The notes beneath the pieces are model-generated. The model saw only the letters and a program-made list of their open reading frames with translations, did no database searches and was not told where the DNA came from. From Silene conica (Eukaryota; Streptophyta; Magnoliopsida; Caryophyllales; Caryophyllaceae), in NCBI GenBank assembly GCA_029255685.2, contig CM055312.2, forward strand, positions 79,862,369 to 79,926,368: a DNA stretch of 64,000 nt, given 5' to 3'. Shown piece after piece: positions 31,634 to 44,042 of the stretch (position 1 is its first letter; each line of letters opens with the position of its first letter). Both the position numbers and the translations under genes were made by a program.

Positions 31634-31876
31634 TTACGAAATTGTCGATTGTTCAAGGGCATCGAAAGGGATGTTGCAGCCATTACTTTTCAGATCAAGT
31701 TCCAAATTAGTGTTATAAATTCAAAGTGGTACCATAGGAAAATGTTGTATAGGTTTTTTTAAGGCCTTTTTTGTAAGAAGGCTTAAGGGGATATTCTTTT
31801 GTAAAAATTTATTCTTTCTTTTACTCCTAGTGGAGGAATAAGAAGGAATTATAATTTTTTGCAAAAAAAAAAAAAG
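31527..31876 (+). mobile_element. U6 snRNA-LINE chimeric retrosequence
   Basis: A near full-length U6 copy begins exactly at its first nucleotide (31527) and passes directly into about 230 bp of unrelated sequence. That sequence ends AGGAATTATAATTTTTTGC plus 13 A (31863-31875). The whole 350-bp unit is bracketed by a perfect 14-bp direct repeat. Poly(A) and a ~14-bp TSD are hallmarks of target-primed reverse transcription by L1-type LINEs. A U6 5' half fused to another 3' half is the known product of LINE template switching in mammals and fungi. The 3' part resembles a plant LINE 3' tail only in general character; its identity is inferred. Confidence 0.8.
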
Positions 31877-31890
31877 AAAAAAGGTGATAC
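31877..31890. repeat. Right TSD of the U6 chimera
   Basis: AAAAAAGGTGATAC, identical to 31513-31526. Confidence 0.85.
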
Positions 31891-32339
31891 ACTAAATCTT
31901 TCATAAACTAAACCTAACAAATCTTTAAAATTAAATAAACTTTTTTTTATTATGTAAAGAATATAATAGCTACAATTGAGGGTTCATCAACTAATTTGTT
32001 CCCTTTTTTGCCTTTTTAACTAATTCCACGCTAACCTAATTTAGGGTTCATCAATTAACTTCCGGTTAAGCTAATTTGCATTAACGGAATTCAATTAGGG
32101 TTAGTTCATCGATTGATCAAATTAGTTGATCTAATACAAATTGATGATTTCAAAAAATCTTAGGGTTCATCATAATATTTAGTGTTGATCTTGATTATTA
32201 ATCAAAATAATTTAGTGTTGATCTAATTTTAATTTGACGATTTAATTTAGGGTTATCTAAATTTAATTTGACGATTTGATCTTGATTAATGTTTTGATTA
32301 ATAGAATTATTTTAGGATAAATTGATTTAGATAAACACT

Positions 32340-32600
32340 AAAACTTGAGAGAGACGGTTTTTCAGTAAATTATTGAGAGACCATTCTTTTGTACCCTTTT
32401 ATTTGTATTTCGTGACCTTTTTGTCATTGATCGTACCATATTAATTTCGTACTTATTTACATAATAAATGTATACATTTTATCTTTAATAATGGTTTTTA
32501 CCTATTATATTAGATTTAATACCACTTTTTCTTAAATTTGTACAATAGTCTCCTAGTAAGCTTATTGAGAGACGGTCTCTCAGGAGACCTACTGATAGAT
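32340..32600. mobile_element. MITE remnant with GAGAGACGGTCTCTCA ends
   Basis: TTGAGAGAGACGGTTTTTCAG (about 32346) and TTGAGAGACGGTCTCTCAGG (about 32565) are copies of a self-palindromic terminal motif common in plant MITEs. Boundaries and TSD were not fixed. Confidence 0.4.
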
Positions 32601-32608
32601 AAATTATA

Positions 32609-32910
32609 CTCCCTCCTATTCCGAATAAATGTCACATTTGTCATTTTCGTCTATTCACCTAATTGTCACATATTCCATTTTGGTACATTGTTTATACTTA
32701 TTTTATTCATTCTAACCCACAATAATACCCCACCTTACCCCACAACACTACTTATTTTAATCACCTCTACTCACAATAATAATCAATAATACATTCCCTC
32801 TCTCCAATCTTCCCACCTCACACATTACTTTACATTAAACAAATGAATTCCTTAATTCCCGTACCAAACCCGAAATGTGACAGTTATTGGGAATAGGAGG
32901 GACTAGGGAG
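32609..32910. mobile_element. Stowaway MITE (302 bp)
   Basis: CTCCCTCCTATTCCGAATAA at the left is mirrored by TTGGGAATAGGAGGGACTAGGGAG at the right; the right end has a 6-bp insertion. TA flanks both sides (32607-32608 and 32911-32912). Confidence 0.8.
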
Positions 32911-33327
32911 TATTAGTGTTCATCAATTGATCATGGATTCTGATCTTGATCACGATTAATTTTTTATTAAGTTAATCACGATTGATTAAGTTATTTTAGG
33001 GTAAATTGGTTAGATAAATTATTTAAGGACAAACGAAACAATTAAAAAACTAACAAAATTACTATTTAATTAAGTAAAATAAATAATGTGTAAAGCAATT
33101 AAGTAAAATAAATAATGTGTAAAACAATAGAAATTTCATAAATAAATTAAATACATATATTTAACTTAGTTAACTACATATGCTAATTTACTAACCTGAC
33201 CCTAATCCAACTATAATAAATTAATATGAGCTTGTCACGTGTCATAATGTGATTGGTTGTGTATGAAATTTCCATACACATTGTGTATGTGTAGCCTTTT
33301 TGAGAATATTTAATAATCTACAATTTA

Positions 33328-34338
33328 CTAGTGTAATACCTGTGAAAATCCACGGGGTTGTTAATTTCAATTTTGTAGACTATGTGATCAATTACCATTA
33401 GATAATCTAATAACATATTTTATGTATATATAAAGGCGTTAATATAAGAAGATAAAAAAATATATAAAAAGTCATATTAGAAAATTTCTTGAAAATAAGT
33501 TATAGGGAAAAGTTATAATATTATGCGTTATTAAGAAAGTAGGTTTTATAAAGATGTTGTCAATTAAGTGTGAAGAAGTTATAAAACTTTGATTTATTTT
33601 AACGGAAGTAAACAGTACGGTAATTTGACAAAATAATACGTGATTTCTTTCAAAAAAAATCAGTAAACATTAGACGTTTGGTATATCACTTAAGAAAGCG
33701 TAATCTTTACATCAGAAATGGGAAATTTTTAATTTTCAGTAAAGTACGTTTTAGAACAAAATTTGGAAAAAAAATGTTTCAAATAACTCCATTAGTAGTT
33801 TGAAAATGTTGGTAAAAATGTATATAAATATAATTTCAACTTATAAAACATGAATAATTCAATTTATTATATTATAAAGTAATCCCCTATACACATCTAG
33901 TGAGTTATGTCGGTTATCTCTCCCACTTTCCCTTTGTCAAGTTTTCAAAATTGATAGTTACATTATTATCTCGTAAATGTTTTATTCAAAACATTGAATT
34001 TTACGAGTAACAAAACGAGTTATATTATGGAAAGGTATCGTGATGGTTATTGCCAAATTACATATCAATACTCAACTCATAAACCATCTTTCCTAACAAA
34101 TGTGCCTTTAAGATCAAAATAATTAACATCATTTCAAACTCAACCTCAATATTTAATTCAACCTCTTATATACTTTCTACACACAAATGAAATTCTCAAG
34201 TCAATGCGAGAAATCACATGCAACGACCTATCGGCCAAGCCGACCAATGACATGCGTCCATAATCCCGATAACAAATTTGAGTAGTATTATATCACACAA
34301 ATTCTTGTTTAATATGGACATTTTCTTTTAAAACTTAA
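33328..34338 (-). mobile_element. Helitron 3' terminus, minus strand, incomplete
   Basis: On the minus strand the sequence ends with the hairpin CCGTGGATTTTCACAGG, then GTATTACACTAG|T at 33328-33331, a canonical Helitron 3' end. The body to the right is AT-rich without genes. The 5' end was not identified; a second Helitron begins at 34339. Confidence 0.55.
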
Positions 34339-34739
34339 CTAGATTTCATGCCCGGGCAACTGCCCGTGGTAATATCTTGACATGGTTTCAAAGTAATTAT
34401 CGTAACAGTTAATCTTCTAAAAGGTATAATAGGCATATATGGAGAATAATTCAAGTATTTTTTATGGCTAATGAAACCTCAGATGTATATCATCCTCAAT
34501 GAAACAACATGGAACGTTGAAAATGCATGAAATTTCAATGGAAACGGAAACTTGTATCTTCGATTCAATGGTCTTGGACAGACACTTACATATTACGCAT
34601 CATTGTCGTCAAAATAATTTTTTAGTACATATTTTTATAATAACTTGTATATTTTTCATTTAAGCATCATCTTGAAGAAATTTTTATCCAATATTTCTAA
34701 TATTTGAAGATAGTCGAAGCTCATACACTTTTAACATTA

Positions 34740-35640
34740 ACTCGTATTTTTTACATTCGATCGTATTTTTTTAATAACTCGTATTTTTATCTTATTAGTC
34801 CGTATTCTTCTTACATTAACTCGTACTCTTTTTATATTAGCCTGTATTCTTATATTCTCATATTTGTAAGTTCGTGATCCCTTTATATGCTCGTATATTT
34901 TTTTTTACATTAGTTCGTATTCTTATCTTAATAACTCTTATTTTTTATATTAGCTCGTACTCTAAGCTTAATAGCTCTATTAGCTCGCATTCTTACGTTA
35001 ATAGTTCGCGTTCTTATGTGCTCATATTTTTTAGTTCCTGATTCTCTTAAGTTCTTATTTCTTTTACATTAGCTCGTATTTCTTATATATTCGCATTTTG
35101 TAGCTCGTATGCTTTTAATTATATCTCGTAATCTTAAGAGCTTATTATTATCATGAAATTTGACGTCTTGCAAATCTAGTTCTATTTTTTTTAGCTCGAG
35201 AAGTGTTTCAATTAGCTTGTGTTTTGGTATTTTGTTTACATTAGCTCGTATTCTCATCTTAATAGACCGTATTCTTATTATGTGCTCGTATATTTAAGTT
35301 CGTGATCCTTTTAATCTCGTATTCGTATTCATTTGTGCTCATATTTTGAAGCTCGTCTTATCTTAATAGCTCGTATTGTTTTTTCATTACCTCGTATTCA
35401 TTTGTACTCGTATTTTAAAGCTCGTCTTATCTTAATAACTCGTATTGTTTTTACATTAGCTCGTATTCTTAGCTTAATAGCTCGTATTTTTTTTATATTA
35501 GCTCGTATTCTTAGGTTAATAGCTCGCATTTTTCCGTGCTCGTTTTTTTCTTATTTTTTTTACATTAGCTCATATTCTTATGTGTTCGTATTCTGTAGCT
35601 CGTATTTTTTTTAATTATACCTCGTAAACTCAAGTGCTTA
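34740..35640. repeat. Degenerate minisatellite of AGCTCGTATTCTTA units
   Basis: Dozens of variable units of about 18-25 bp share TCGTATTCTTA or TAGCTCGTATTTTT, spaced by T-rich and AATAG-containing linkers. The small open frames rich in Ala-Arg-Ile here are products of the repeat. Confidence 0.8.
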
Positions 35641-35699
35641 ATATATTTACATCTATTTATGTTTTTAATTAAATAAGAGAAGAGAAACAACAAATTATA

Positions 35700-36745
35700 C
35701 CATAACTCTACGGTAGCCAAAATTCTTAGTTTACAATCAATTGTTTTATTAACTAATTCAATAATTATCCAACTTGTATTTTATTACTATTTTATTATCT
35801 TTTTGTTTATATACTTAATTTATTTAAACAAAGTAATAGTCAACGTAATCACTCTAAAATAATAATTATCCTACTGATATTTTATTAGTATTAATTATCT
35901 TTTTATTTATATACTTAATTTATTTAAGTAAAGTAATAGCCAATGAAATTGCTCTAAAACAATAACCAATGAAATCAATTATGTTATTAACTAATTCAAT
36001 AATTATCCAACTTATATTTTATTACTCTTTAATTATCTTTTTATGTATATACTTAATTTATTTAACTAAAGTAATAGCTAATGTAATTGCTCTAAAAACA
36101 ATAATTATCCAACTTATATTTATAACTATTTAATTATACTTTTATTTATATACTTAATTTTTTTAACCAAAACAATAGCCAATGAAATTTCTATATAACA
36201 ATATCCAATGAAATCAATTATTTTATTAAATAATTCAATAATTATCCAACTGATATTTTATTACTATTTAATTATCCTTTTTTTTATATACTTAATTTAT
36301 TTAGCCAATTTGCCAATGAAATTACTCTCAAACAATAGCCAATAAAATCAATTATCTTGTTAACTAATTCAATAATTATCCAACTGTTATTCAATAATTA
36401 TCCAACTGTTATTTTATTACTATTTAATTATCTTTTTATTTATATACTTAATTTATTTATTTAACCAAAATAATAGCCAACGTAATCGATCTAAAAACAA
36501 TAATTATCCAACTGATATTTTATTTCCATTTAATTATCTTTTTATTTATATACTTAATTTATTTAACCAAAGTAATAGCCAATAAAATTGTTCTAAAACA
36601 ATAGCCAATGAAATCAATTATTTTATTAACTAATTCAATAATTATCCAACTGTTATTCAATAATTATCCAACTGTTATTTTATTAGTATTTAATTATCTT
36701 TTTATTTATATAAATAATTTATTTAACCAAAGTATAACCAATAAA
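35700..36745. repeat. Tandem array of ~95-140-bp AT-rich units
   Basis: Units share AATAATTATCCAACTG(A/T)TATTTTATTA, then TTTAATTATCTTTTTATTTA, then ACTTAATTTATTTAACCAAA, then TAATAGCCAATGAAAT. At least eight copies of the first block are recognisable, some with internal duplication. The same units resume at about 37610-37870. Confidence 0.85.
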
Positions 36746-36836
36746 ATTGCGCATATATACCTAAAGTTATAAACTATTACAATAATGCTTTATATTGATT
36801 GATTGTACATAATACTTTATATTGATTGTACATACT

Positions 36837-37090
36837 AAAGGGCTGAAGGACTAATATCAGCGTACGTAAAGAGCAGGCAGCTGTCCTAGGTCTTGAGCCA
36901 CTGTTGCGGGAAAGAAAGCTATCCTTGGAAAGACCCCTTCCAAAGCTTCCTCGACCCACCCTTTAGTTTGCATATTTGGTAGAATAGGGATAAGGTTAGG
37001 TTCTCCGTTACCAGGATTACACGAACAGGGAGTGCACTTTTCCCCTTTGGGAGGGAAGATGCTCTTTACTCTTTGATGAGGGTCCGTATA
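36837..37090. other. GC-richer insert, possibly organellar (mitochondrial) DNA
   Basis: Roughly 250 bp of near-balanced GC content sit abruptly inside a very AT-rich Helitron. It runs from AAGGGCTGAAGGACTAATAT to TTTACTCTTTGATGAGG. The texture resembles plant mitochondrial DNA, but I could not assign a gene. Confidence 0.35.
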
Positions 37091-37609
37091 TCCAAATTAG
37101 GGGAATATATATATAATATGAAAGATTTTGTTTATTCCAATCATATCTAGGCCCATTTAAAATAATGATCACTTTGAGCCTTTGCACAAATTACACAAAA
37201 TATGAGCACAATTTAATAAAGTGAGAAGGGTTAGTAGAAATGCTATATTTAAATTTGATAATTAAACACCGTTATACCAACATAAACATAATCGTATAGT
37301 TTAAGAAGGTAAATTTACTTGTACGGCTGATAAAAACTAAATCACAAGATCAAACGTGCACTTAGTTTGAGCTGCATAATCAATACTCCTACATACATAA
37401 TGCAAACAACGAATATAAAGTTAGAAAACATTGAAATAATACTAGAAACACTATACTTTTAAAAAATAGCGTAAAAAATACTTCTTATATAAATCACTTG
37501 GAATGAAATTATAAGATTAATGAGCATGGTTTGAGCACGTAGAAGAATGGAGAAGTATATATACACAATTAGGTAATTGTGTTTGCTTAGGGTTTGTTTT
37601 CTCAAGAAA

Positions 37610-37870
37610 CAATAATTATAAACTTAATTTATTTAACCAAATTGTCAATGAAATTACTCTAAAATAATAGCCAACAAAATTCATTATTTTATTAACTAAT
37701 TCAATAATTATCCAATTGTTATTTTATTAGTATTTAATTATCCCTCAAAAAACAATAATTATCCAGCTGATATTTTATTACTATTTAATTATCTTTTTAT
37801 TTATATATTTAATTTATTTAACTAAAGTAATAGCCAATCAAATTGCTCTAAAACAATAGCCAATAAAATC
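37610..37870. repeat. Second block of the ~95-140-bp tandem units
   Basis: Same consensus blocks as 35700-36745 (TTCAATAATTATCCAATTGT, ACTTAATTTATTTAACCAAA, AATAGCCAATAAAAT), next to the Helitron 5' end. Confidence 0.8.
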
Positions 37871-37997
37871 GCTTGAAAAGTTCCTCTTTTAAGTATATAT
37901 ATTGATAGATGTGTTATTTATCTAAATACCCTTGTTTGACCCGTTTAAGTTTAAGTTGGATAAATACAGAGTGATCAAATAAAGGCACAGGCCAGCC

Positions 37998-39970
37998 TGT
38001 AATACCCGGTATTTGTGGGACCCGCTATAGTACCTTGGGAGCCATGAAGGGGCCATTGATGTTAGAAAATTAAAAGTTGACCAATTAGAAGACCAGTAAG
38101 GAACCATATGAGACCAAGTGAGCTTACAGTGGATCCCAAGTAGGACAGCTGGGAAGACCAAGTGGTGGTACTCGGTCGAGTAAGCGGTTTACTCAACCGA
38201 GTGCCACCGAGTAGAGATCCACTCGATCAAGTAAGATCCACTCGGTCCAGTAAGATCCACTCGATCGAGAGAAATGGCACTTGGTCGAGTGTATTCGGTC
38301 AAAACACGTATAACACCCGCATAATTCAAGTCCTTCAGGAATGACCGTCAGATTATGAAAACATTACCATCTCGGTTACCCGAGGTATAATATCAAAGAA
38401 AGACACGGAAAACTTTTATTCAATTACAATTACAAAGTTTCCCAGTCTTAAGCAAACAATTAGCATCGAGTTACTTGCTAAGAATCTGCTCACCATACCA
38501 ATGGATCATCACAGCGCACAAACCACAGGTGTCAGTTACTGTATACGCAATATCGTCACTGCCAAAATCAAGAACAATATAACAATATCAAGGCACCGCA
38601 TGCTGATATCAGCAATAACCAATCATCTCACAGTGGTGACCTGTAGTCCCACAATCAACCCCCACTTGCTCGCGGCAAGGGGTACCCAGATCATAATGTG
38701 CACATCCCCTCCGTGGCGGGTCCCACGAAGAGTGATCGTAGGAGTGAGAGTCGTTTCCCGCAATGGTCTCACACATATGTTCCCAAATCTCATCTCGTAA
38801 CCACATGTGATATCATTCTTACAGCACAACAATAATATCGTCACAATATATCAGAAATAACGTCACAATCATATAACAAATAACTGAGTAGGGAAAACCC
38901 TACCTCAAGGCAATCAATCACGGAATGCAAATCCAAGCTTTTCCTACCAACACTCTTCTATGAAGTCTCCCCCTAAAAACATATATGGTATTACTAATTA
39001 ACAATCATCACAATCAGATTTATCTTAAAGTATGATAACCACGTATACGACACTTACTTGATGACAACAACGCTAGGCTATGATGTTTGGCGCTGTGAAT
39101 TCTTAAAGGTTTTAGTGTGAGTTATTTGAGAGAAAAGGTGAAAGACGAAAGTTTTAGGGCAAAAGTAATTTTAACTTACGGTTTATATGTTATAAGAAAC
39201 CCGATGCTGAACACGGAACCGCTAACTCGGCCGAGTCGGACCAACTCGGTCGAGTAGCCTTAACTCGGTCGAGTAGGCTCAAATCGGTCGAGTAGGCTCA
39301 ACTCGGCTGAGTGGCCTTAACTCGGTCGAGTTACCTCGCAGTTCTCAGCACTGAGCAGTTTTCGTAAAATAGTCGTAACTCCCTCAATACTTGGTGTTTT
39401 TGGGCGTGTGATCTACCCTTAGAATAGTAAAAGGATAAGCTATCACCTCCAATTGTAATAACATCAATACCATATGTACATCTCAAGTTATAATAGTTTT
39501 AAGACAACCTATCTATAACCGGGAAACATAACTATACCATTTTCTTTCTCCAATAACTTATATATTAACAATGCGACCGAGTCCAACCAATTCCATCGAG
39601 TAGAGAGGTTTTACAACTCGGGATTAAATCATTTCTTCCCCAAACTTCATTTCATTTATCCAACTATTCTTTTTCTTTCTAAGCTCTCTCCCTTCTCTCT
39701 AAAACTCTTCCAAACACTTTCATGGGTATTCAAACTTAGATTTAGGATAGAAAACCTTCTCTTATGCCCAATCTATTCTGGTAAGTCGATTATGCACTTT
39801 TGTTCTTATTTTCTAGTAAACCCTAACCTTTGGGGGATTTTTTTGGGGGGTGATTAGTGTAATACTCCTCCCTCTTATGAGCTGGTGGACTCGGTCGAGT
39901 AAGCTATACTCGGCCGAGTACACTTTAGTAGGATTCTTAAGTCTGGATTTGTCCGTTTGTACTCGGTCGA
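37998..39970. mobile_element. LTR-retrotransposon-derived DNA rich in ACTCGGYCGAGT motifs
   Basis: The left part opens TGTAATACCCGGTATTTGTG. On the minus strand a segment ends GGACTTGAATTATGCGGGTG followed by TTATACGTG near 38305. Both look like plant LTR ends, probably Ty3/gypsy. Motifs of the type ACTCGGTCGAGTA are scattered at about 38170-38290, 39225-39325 and 39888-39970. No polyprotein frame is present. The sequence continues at 48785 after the TRIM insertion. Confidence 0.45.
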
Positions 39971-40383
39971 TGTAACACCCCAAGAGTGTGAGAGGAAAGT
40001 TGTCCCACATCGGTAGAATGTGAGGCTTGTGATATGTTTATAATAACTTCCACCCACCACTTATTAACAAGGCCTTGTGCTTTTGGGCTTAAGTGAGGAC
40101 AAATAATGGGCCCAAGGGCTTACCTCCCATCTTATTGGGGGTGTGTTACGACAGTGGCGGGTCAGGTTGTTACAAATGGTATCAGAGCGACCCTGCGACC
40201 GTGTGGTGAGCCTATGGTCGGGAGTACCCGGGTCACACACCTAGCGGGGAGGATTCTGGCCCTGGTTGTGGTCAAGTTTGAGGCACAATGAGGACGTTGT
40301 GTTCTTTAAGTGGGGGAGTTTGTAACACCCCAAGAGTGTGAGAGGAAAGTTGTCCCACATCGGTAGAATGTGAGGCTTGTGAT

Positions 40384-41612
40384 TGTTGGGAAATATGTCC
40401 TCAACAATAGTGCGATCACGTAATTAAATCTCATGACGAGAATGCGCAAGGGATGATACGATTTATATTAGTCAACTGACCAACATTAATCGGTAATGAT
40501 TGACTAGCTAGAGTTTGACATTATTGTCGTATGTCGGTGGTGGTCAATTGATCCCTTTAGGTCACACCTTTAGGACAATTCCCTTAAATGATAAAATGAT
40601 CAAATGTATATTGATACGATTTGATCATATTCCTTAAACTCGCATATCGAGAAATCAGAGGTTAAATCTTATTGTAAGATTTATGTTTAAAATTGAAACG
40701 TGTCAATTATTAAACAATAAACGATATTTTGTAATATCGTGATTAGAATGAATCGGGTTATAATTATTACAAAGGTTGTAAATCGTATTGACGATTATTA
40801 TGAATAACCATTTTATATAATAGTAATTTCGAATTATTAGTCAACATGATAAATATGATTTATTTAATTTGTAAATGATATTTATTTGATAAATATGCAT
40901 TTTAAATTAAACTACAATTGTTTTTATAATTGTGACACATTGTATGTCACACATGATTATACAATTGTACAAATTGACAAATGTAAAATGGAAGTCCATT
41001 CCATATTATGGATGCCGGTTTTAATAATGTATTTATGGGTGTGTTTTGTGTCTTAAGGACACAATAAAAACACAAACCTAGAAAGAATACCCTTGAGCCA
41101 CTCTATGTGTGTTGGTAAGACCAAAAGCATCCTTTGATGCTTCCTAAGGGAATCTCACGGCAACCCACCCAAAACCCACCAAAAATGTGAAATATGTTTA
41201 TGGGTGTTATTCATTCTAACTCACCTAAGTTTTCTAGTGTGAGAAAACCATAGTTAAAAATCCTCTAAATAATATTATAAGATAATATAAATATACTAAT
41301 TGTAGTATTGAAATAATATTCTAATTAGAGAGATTAGAATTGTTTAAGGAGAAACTGATCTCTAGTCTAGCAACTACAAGGTTTCGGTTCATTAAGGGGT
41401 TGTCTTGGTGCATCCAAAGGAGGTATTCTTGTTGGATACTCGGAGGATCATCCTTGCTATATTCGGACCGTGAGTAAGGGTTCGAAATCTTTACTATTTC
41501 CGCTTTTATAAGCATGCATAAGATCACATAAATAAGTTAATTAAAATGTTAATTAAAGTATTTTGATTAGTATGACTAAATATTTAGTTTATGAGTAACT
41601 AAAAACCCAACA
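40384..41612 (+). repeat. 5' LTR of the gag-only copia element
   Basis: 1229 bp, TG...CA ends, followed by the initiator tRNA-Met PBS. It is nearly identical to 47401-48633. Confidence 0.92.
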
Positions 41613-44042
41613 ATTGGTATCAGAGCAATATGTTGTTTGCATGCTTTCCGTTTACGTTTTTACGGAGTTATAGTGATAACAAAATAAAATTTGGTTTTTC
41701 GTTTAATATATGATATCCACGAAATAGTTTGAGCATGAATACCTACTGTTTTCTAAAATGTTTTAGAATATTTGGAATATATTTTGCATGAATATTGTTC
41801 ATTGGTATATTAAATCTCGGTTTTAATATGTTTTAATGGTTAAAAATCGTTTATTTTGGGAAAAATAGTTAAAATCGTCCTTTGGCCGAGATTTTTCAGT
41901 AAGTTTTCACATGTATATCCTATGTTATGAATATGAATTTTCGTAAATTATGGACTTATAAAACATGTGATATGATTTTAAATGTTAAAATGCAATAAGA
42001 TGAATAAATATGGGTTAAAATAGTTATATTATGAATTTGACTATAAACATTTATGAGTATGTCACATGCAATATTTAAAATATATGTTGAATTTTCCAGA
42101 AATTTATCTCAAATATTGCAATATTATAGATTTTTAATGTAAAAAAATCGGGTAATTAGTGACATAATTTCGACTTTAATAGTTTAAGTTGGAATTTGTC
42201 CATAAAAATTTAACGCGATGTCATATATATTATTTCCAGCATGTATAAAATTTTCGAGAATTTTATCTTATTTTATGCTTGAGAAATAATTTTAAAGGTT
42301 AAAATCGTACGATATATGACGAAAATCGTTAAAATTTGCAATAGTTGTTAAAATGGCCGAAAAATTTAACCCATATTAGTCATATATGATATGTTCATCA
42401 CGAAAATATTCTTGGGAGCCAAAAGTTTCAGTTTTAATTTGTTAAAAGTTGCATTTAAAATTGAATTAAAAGAGTCATGTAATTAAAAATTTCGACTCTT
42501 GGGCAGTGTGTAATTTAATTTTCTGTCCATTTTATGTTCTCAAGGTGTTTTGGAAAGTGTAAAAATATTATTAGTATTTTATTTGCATTTATTGAGTTAA
42601 TTATTGAATTTTCCGACTTAAAATGCTCGTTTTACGTATTATTTTCGAAATAATGTTTAAACCGTATAAATGCTAATATTTTTAAGGTTCTGAAATTTTA
42701 AGAACATTCTGGAATTTTCAAAATTTGAATTTTGAATTTTTCGAAATTTTTATGACTCTTTTGGATTTTTATATTATTTTTCTCGTAAAACCGAGTAATA
42801 CCGAACAATATTAAGTATGTTAAGTTAAGTCATGTTCAAAGTTTGAGTAAGACTAAATTTTGAAACCTATATGAGTTAGGATGATTAACTTAAGGATGAA
42901 TACCGATTCATATTATGCATAGTGTTGTTAAACGTTAAAACACACGATTCCATAAACCGAGGTATACGATAACTATTTATTTAAATAGGACGATTTGGCT
43001 TAGGATTTGCATGTTAGTTCATATATTCATAAGCATTGCATATATTAATTATGAATGTCATGATTTTATTTACGTAATTTTGGGAATTATGTAATTTACT
43101 TAGTATGGCCTTAGTTTTTAATCGGTATTTCCCGTAATGTAAGGGGTTACCGATTGGGTTGTAATTTTGTGATCTCGTATCACCCAATTGTAATTTATTT
43201 CTATTTTATAATGTATAAAGTAGACTATAAAAGTTGTAATATTTATAAATTCCGGAGTTCCTTGAAGACGGTGCCATTCGGAAAGGAGTTCCGACAAGAC
43301 GGTGTTTACCTCGAAGTGCGTGCCTCGTGAAGTTCAAGGGACCAAAGGAGTTGGTTTCCGAATTTGTACTTCTATTATTTCTTTTCTAGGAAAGGCCATA
43401 CTAGGGTTTATCTTATGCTTTTATTTTTGCTTTTTATATGTTTGCATGCATAGCCAAATCGTCATATATCGTCTCATGCATTTTCGATTTAGTCGACCTA
43501 GTCTTTTATTGTATCGATAATTCACCGACTTAGTTCACTTAAACGGAGATAGATAATAATTTGACTAGATCTCTTACATATAAATATTGAGACTTAGCCT
43601 TACCAAAAAGTACGGACCCATGAATCCCTTCTTCACAAGAACGTAGGCTCGGCTATACCGGGGTACTAAAATTGTCACGTTGGGTAAGTGGGGTAATAAA
43701 GATTACACCTTGAAATTTGTTCGATCTCAACGAAAGTATTCGTAACCGTAGTTGCAATAAGTTCGGGCTAAAGACGATTTTAAGAAAATTGTCGACCGAG
43801 AGTTCTAAGGTAGAACCGATTAAAGGGTTAATCCACCAAATTATACCGATACGGGTTGAATCGGCTACACCGTGCCCGGATTAGTATGGGTTTGGGTCTC
43901 GGGATTTTTTACTTAATTGGGTAAGAGATCATTAAGTAAATATACTTAACATGTTTAAGTTTCTTAAATTTAAAATTGTGAATTTTAAAATGATGTTGTT
44001 TTATTTCCTTCATTTTATTGTAGTTTATTTTCAACATCATCA

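Larger units (their letters stand above)
24952..33300. mobile_element. Large element with long terminal inverted repeats, about 8.3 kb
   Basis: The left arm (ACACATACACAATGTGTATGG ... ACACAACCAATCA ... TAGTTAAC) is mirrored by the right arm at 33160-33300. Similarity is visible for at least 150 bp and weaker AT-rich similarity continues inward. The octamer TGAGAATA flanks both sides (24944-24951 and 33301-33308) and may be the TSD. The extreme ends do not align perfectly. It contains the MULE at 26396-31162, the U6 chimera and a Stowaway MITE. A smaller inverted pair (TTTATCAAGTTTCCCC at about 25200, its inverse at about 25715) is also inside. The class is unresolved, possibly MULE. Confidence 0.6.
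34339..37909 (-). mobile_element. Non-autonomous Helitron, 3571 bp
   Basis: On the minus strand the 5' end reads A|TCTATCAATATATATACTTA at 37909. The 3' end has the hairpin CGGGCAGTTGCCCG, then GGCATGAAATCTAG|T at 34339. Insertion is between A and T without a TSD, exactly as expected. No Rep/helicase is present. The interior is almost entirely two tandem-repeat fields plus one GC-richer insert. Confidence 0.8.

Noticed and set aside
35333..35614. Small protein of Ala-Arg-Ile repeats
   Set aside because: The frame is a by-product of the AGCTCGTATT minisatellite; no start context or homology.
34740..35640. CRISPR-like array of regular repeats
   Set aside because: Units vary in length and sequence and there are no unique spacers. 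It is a degenerate minisatellite in a plant Helitron.
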